64,000 nt of DNA from Morinoia aosen (taxonomy: Eukaryota > Arthropoda > Malacostraca > Amphipoda > Talitridae): positions 47,698,075 to 47,762,074 of the forward strand of contig CM059564.1 in the NCBI GenBank assembly GCA_030386875.1, given 5' to 3'. The notes beneath the pieces are model-generated. The model was not told where the DNA came from, ran no database searches, and saw nothing but the letters and a program-made list of their open reading frames with translations. This document shows, in pieces, positions 59,264-64,000 of this stretch. How positions within the stretch are numbered: position 1 is the first letter of the stretch; each line of letters begins with the position of its first letter. Made by a program: the position numbers and the translations under genes.

Positions 59264-59570
59264 GTTGTTCTTAAGGAAACTAAACAGAGTTCCTCAATGT
59301 AAAGAGTTGATGTGTATGATGTTCTGTAGTTATTCCATTTTTGTCTAATTGGAAGATAACCTGGAGATGATTTGCATGATGAAATTTGTTGAGCCATCAT
59401 GTTTTTCTTTCTCTGAGAGGGTGCAGGCGTGTAAAAAGGTATCTTTTGCTTATATTCATGCGAATTCCGACAGTCGTACGTCTGTCTCTTCCAAGATTTT
59501 ATCGTCTCTCCGAGTATATTCCCATCTCCTACTTGACATGAACGACTAAGTGGATCCCGCAAGAAAAATC

Positions 59571-59864
59571 CATGCCTGGATGAAGTCGAGATGAACAAGT
59601 ATTATACAATGTTTTTCAATTGTTCTCAATCTCTGGGTCGGATTTTTTTCTAAGTCACGAGCAACAACACACAGCGTAGGTACAGTGGTGTGATGGAGCT
59701 CATCTCGACTTCATCCAGGCATGGATGAAGTCGAGATGACCAACACAAAGCGTTGAAAGCTCCATCACACCACTGTACCTACGCTGTGTGTTGTTGCTCG
59801 TGACTTAGAAAAAAATCCGACCCAGAGATTGAGAACAATTGAAAAACATTGTATAATACTTGTT
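59571..59864. repeat. Perfect 107-bp inverted repeat downstream of gene 3
   Basis: Arms 59594-59700 and 59758-59864 are exact reverse complements over 107 bp. A 23-bp segment before the left arm (59571-59593) recurs inverted at 59701-59723 and partly again in direct orientation at 59722-59738, making a smaller hairpin in the loop. The structure starts 308 bp after the gene 3 stop and ends before an AATAAA at 59920, so it may lie in the 3' UTR. Confidence 0.95.
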
Positions 59865-59919
59865 AATTTTTTCTTTCAGATTTTACTTCCCTCACAACCA
59901 TCTTGTGCGTCAAGAAGTT

Positions 59920-59925
59920 AATAAA
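59920..59925 (+). other. Gene 3 candidate polyadenylation signal
   Basis: An AATAAA hexamer lies 657 bp after the stop codon and just beyond the large hairpin. No transcript evidence is available. Confidence 0.35.
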
Positions 59926-62370
59926 TTATTTTTGTGGTATCTGCACGTCTAAAGATAATCCAAACACGATTCTTTACATCATTTTTATAGAAACGCCCCC
60001 CCGAAGAAATTATTACGTAGGTTATTAGAGGATGATTTTTTACCCAGGAGAGGCTTTGTAAAGAGTGACTACCGTGTATCTAATTCAAGGTTAATCTGTG
60101 CACTCATAATCTATGTGCTTGAAATAACGTAATTTAAAATATAGTTAAAAATTGGCATTTTCTGAGTCTGACTGCCACTTATTGCCTCTAGCATGATTCT
60201 TACTCGCCTATTTACTCCAAAGAGTGTTTTAATTCAGGGCACTATACTCTCATAATTAAATAATCGCTAGTTGAATTGGATTGACGATGAAAGAAGGTAC
60301 TTTTACTGCCATAATTATGTACCTGATGAGCGTGCCAATGTCAATAATCACCTCAATAATTTTAGATCACATTCTTTTACTGTTGAACAATGGCATTTTC
60401 AACCAGCTTCCAATAATTCATCTTCTTCATAGTCAATGTAGAAATGACTCAGTTGTTGAAAGTTTTTTATATCCATCAAAGTCAATATTTTTTGTCATGA
60501 ATCATTCGCAGAATATTCGCATAGAAAATTATTTCGTTGACTAGTCGACAAATAAAAATGAATTTATTTAACACACTTTTTATTCCAAACTCGAAGGTGA
60601 TTGCTGCACGAACTATAAGAAGTTTACATATATACAGCCTATTGTTTGATTTATTTATCCTATAAATTAGTGAAGTACGGAGACTGTGTTTTTGCCCGTG
60701 AATTCAAAGGCTCTTCAGCTCGCCGTCTCTTTGCGACTAACCTCTTCGCGGTGACAGAGACGCTTGTCGATAGTTCGTGACTGTCACAGTTGATTGAACT
60801 AACTTTATTACGCTTTTAGTGACGCGTATAACGAAACAAGTGCCTAATTATCAATCCTTCAAATAATAAATTTAAGTCACTGTGAAAAATTTCACTCAAC
60901 GTACGTTGTTTGAATGATTTACTGTGATCGATGTCTCGCTCGTCTGAATCAGTTCATGTCCATGTCGGTTCACGTGAATTTGATAGAAATTAGACAGTGT
61001 TGGAAATGTGTCAAAAACGATTTCAATCAATGTCGAAGAATATAACCTCGTAGCTCAATACTCTTACTGAAAAAAAATAAATGTTATTAATTTATGAATT
61101 TTTCTAAGAATTTCTCTTTACCGCAAGATTTGAATGTAACATCTATTGTCTGATCAGTTCAGGGCGACGATGAGATGAGCGACTGGCGAGTCAGAGAGGG
61201 GAAATACTATGTCCAGAATCGTTGTGAGAGTTACAATTATCCCACGTAATGTTACCTGGTGTTTTTATGAAGCTAGAACGACCGGAATTTCTACTAACGC
61301 AATAGCGTCCTGGATTGAAATTAAAAATCCAAAAACTGTCAAACCGACATCCGAGAGATATGTCAGACTACATTTTTGCATTGAAAAGCCGAGGAGAACA
61401 GACACTCATCAGTCGAAATCATTCAGCCGAGATGTCTGCAACAGGTCGACAAACAAACAGCTCTGCTACGACTTAGTCATCTTCTGTGCTACGATATTAC
61501 TTTCCTGCCGGGTGTAAGTTCGAGAAATGAAATAGTTTGTGCGACCAGCGACTATATCACACACTAAATTAAGTCGAAAAATATCTCTGCGAGTCCAAGA
61601 AAAGAAATATATCACTGTCGTGCCTAGCATCTCTGTCGGGTGGCAGAATCCGAGAAATGATATACAGTGTGACTTGCATCCGTTCCAGAAAATTTAAGAA
61701 CTGAAAGACTCTTTCCACGACTTTAACACTTGCGTGAACGACATAATCTTTAATTTCCTCTATATTCTTCCGCGCGACTTACTTCATTTTAATTTAAAAT
61801 AGGATTCTTGAATAGAAGTCGATCACGTAAATCTTCGAACTCCTTGTTAAAGTAAATAATGAATTACGATTCCACCTCCGCAATCCAAAAGATTTCGAAG
61901 TGTACTTTGTACTTGAATGGCAAAGTGTTGACAATTTATTGTTCAATAATTTTGTAAGTTTTCTAAAAAAACTACAATCCGAAGCCGAATTTATCAAGTT
62001 TAGTCATTTTTATTTTAATGTTTTTTCCCACGGGCTGAAAGTAGGGCACATCTTCACAATGTAGAATTTACTGTTATATATGTAGGAAAATTACTCGGTG
62101 AGCCAAAGTACAAAAATAACTCAGTACCTCATTATTTAATATTATTTTGAGTTTTGAATTATGTCTTAATAAATCCCAAGTTACTGCATGAAAATGCTTT
62201 TAATAAATTTCAATCTACCTATAACGTACCTCAATATTGCACATTAGGTGTGCTGTTCAATAATGAGGGAAGCCTTCAGTAACGGTAGAAATCCGAGGAA
62301 TGAGGAATTTTGGGTTTTTAAATTCGTCTTAAAAAGAATTTTCTTGCGCTTCCAACGATATAATTTGCTC
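59926..62370. other. Region downstream of gene 3, no gene seen
   Basis: AT-rich sequence. A 102-codon frame at 61209-61517 on the + strand has no recognisable domain. Confidence 0.5.
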
Positions 62371-62374
62371 CCAT

Positions 62375-62512
62375 GTACGTGCATTGGTTCCTCTCCTAGA
62401 CGGGGTAGATACGCGCACTAGTGAGACCTTGGCGCGCGTCAATGTACGTGCATTGGTTCCTCTCCTAGACGGGGTAGAAACGCGCACTAGCGAGACCTTG
62501 GCGCGCGTCAAT
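62375..62512. repeat. Tandem duplication of a 69-bp unit
   Basis: Two adjacent 69-bp copies (62375-62443, 62444-62512) differ at two positions. The unit is GC-richer than its surroundings and contains GTACGTGCATTGGTTCC and TTGGCGCGCG. Confidence 0.92.
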
Positions 62513-62732
62513 GGATGGGTGATCTCCCCCTTCTCCCCTCATTACGAGTCAGTTTTGGGCGTTCCTCTACCGGAATAGCAAGAAAATTCATTCATGGCCT
62601 TGCTTGAAATGCTTCTTACATTCTAACACTTAGTGATAAATTACGATGATGTGACTGAGTGTTTGCTTTGAGTCCGGGTGCTCAGCGTCATCAGCTAATT
62701 AACATGTGTAAACATCTAATCACCTCCCGCAG

Positions 62733-63520
62733 TTTTGAAGGAACAGGAATGGCAAATACATCACTCGAAAGGGCTTAAAAAGAGCTACAAAACAATAGAG
62801 TCCATTTTAAAATATTAGTTTGGAGATAAATAAAAGAAGGGTTAAAAATATAGCGGTTCTGAAACTTGCTCTTGTAGTGTTTTTGAAATGGATCCTTTCC
62901 CACATTTTTGAAAGCACAGGAATGGCAATAATATCAATCGGTAGGGCTTGAAAAAATTTATAAAATCATAGAGTTTATACGTAAAATAGACTAGTTCGGA
63001 AATTGTGGGAAAAATGCTAATTTTTTTAGAAAAACGGCTGTCCTGAACACTTACAATTTTCTCTTTAAAATCGATTCTCCTACCAGAATTTTGGGAGTAA
63101 AAGAAGAGGAAACATATTATTCGATGGGGCTTAGCAAATTCTATCGATATGGGCATCTCGATTTTTGAAATATATATCATTCTGAAAATCATACTACACT
63201 AAAAGAAGAAAACAAGGAAAGCAAGCGAAATATTTTTAAAAAATGCCCAAAATTCAAAAAAATAAAATTATCGAAAATCCACTCGCCCTCATCGTTAGAG
63301 AATTACATAAGCTATCTAAACACGTATTGCTGGTTCTGTAGCTTAAAAACTGTAAGCCTTGAAAAAAATTCAAAATCCCAATTTTGTCGGTTTTTAAAAA
63401 AAAATCTGATGCAGATACGCAAAAAACACATCAATCATAAAATAGTCGTGGCATCATTTCACAAATATAGTGAAAATTTCAGAAAAATCTATCCGTACAT
63501 CGCAGGCTTTTTTGAACCGA
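62733..63520. repeat. Imperfect tandem and dispersed repeat of about 170 bp
   Basis: Three diverged units start near 62733, 62900 and 63070, each with a GGAATGGCAA-type and a TCGAAAGGGCTTAAAAA-type motif. The following part to 63520 resembles 28050-28330 in gene 2 intron 7. I see no coding region. From 63520 to the window end I see nothing recognisable. Confidence 0.55.
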
Positions 63521-64000
63521 TACTATCTCTTTACATTAGAAAACTTGCCAACACTGGAGAAAGAAAATATTTTCGATATTAACTATAACAATTGTAGCTC
63601 AGGCCACGAACTTCCAATAAAAATGGAATCGAGGAAACAGCACTGTAATACGATAGCTAGCTAGCAGCATTGCAGTTAAAAACAACAGAATTATTGTATG
63701 TCAGAGCCATGGAGATGTTCAGCATGCATATAAATAAAGATGTTTTGGGATACCATAGAGATGTTTAGTACATGTATACAGTATTTTCATAAAGTTATAA
63801 AAGCCTTTGTGAGGCTAAAACATACGAAGCACATCGATGTTTATGTACGTAAAAATAGAATGTTACGACTGTGAAGGGTAATCTGATGCTACACGACGCC
63901 CGTGCGTGCAGTGCCCGTGCGAGACCAGGCGTGGTTACTCAACACGACTCGCTTTGGTCTGGCTGGGGAGAGGTTGTGATAATATATATTTATACAGTAT

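Noticed and set aside
61209-61517. 102-codon open frame
   Set aside because: No recognisable domain, splice context or homology to neighbours; it is compatible with chance.
63900-64000. GC-richer stretch at the window end as a promoter of a next gene
   Set aside because: It is too short and cut by the window edge; no core promoter element is clear.

Overview
This is an eukaryotic genomic window of about 36% GC, built of short exons with GT-AG introns, AT-rich spacers, minisatellites and transposon debris. It carries three tandem, same-strand (+) genes for ankyrin-repeat TRP channels of the TRPA type. Intron size, repeat style and TRPA family type suggest an arthropod, perhaps a crustacean, but nothing in the window fixes the species.

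Gene 1 (about 1.7-16.7 kb), gene 2 (20.3-31.6 kb) and gene 3 (44.2-59.3 kb) each have ten coding exons with identical intron phases: 2,0,2,1,2,2,1,0,0. I assembled them from splice sites, reading frames and three-way comparison. Exon 1 is a short N-terminus; exon 2 plus exon 3 encode the ankyrin array; exon 4 and exon 5 encode a linker and pre-S1 segment; exon 6 encodes S1; exon 7 and the start of exon 8 encode the S1-S2 extracellular loop; exon 8 encodes S2, exon 9 encodes S3, and exon 10 encodes S4, S5, pore, S6 and the C-tail. Gene 1 (1441 codons) and gene 3 (1202 codons) read open from ATG to stop. Gene 2 has a 4-bp tandem duplication in exon 8 that breaks the frame before S2, so it is a pseudogene, a truncated allele or a sequencing error. 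Gene 3 has lost the usual S6 end and the C-terminal coiled coil and carries Glu instead of Asp in the pore motif.

The most unusual local feature is in gene 1: four separate tandem duplications overlap splice junctions. They are a duplicated 57-nt mini-intron in the 5' leader, a 34-bp minisatellite ending at the exon 3 acceptor, a 24-bp minisatellite made of copies of the exon 7 donor, and a duplicated exon 8 end that creates a possible in-frame 39-nt micro-exon. In-frame coding repeats also sit in gene 1 exon 5 (7-residue unit) and gene 2 exon 2 (9-residue unit).

Non-genic content: a 5'-truncated, frameshifted non-LTR retrotransposon in gene 1 intron 7; a 184-bp hAT-type MITE with a perfect 8-bp target duplication at 38990-39173; a hAT-like transposase fragment at 41.1 kb; a 27-bp E-box-containing minisatellite at 32.7-33.0 kb; an inverted AT-rich satellite and fold-back in gene 3 intron 1; and a perfect 107-bp inverted repeat just after gene 3. 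The spacers 16.7-20.2 kb and most of 31.8-44.0 kb and 60-64 kb show no convincing gene.
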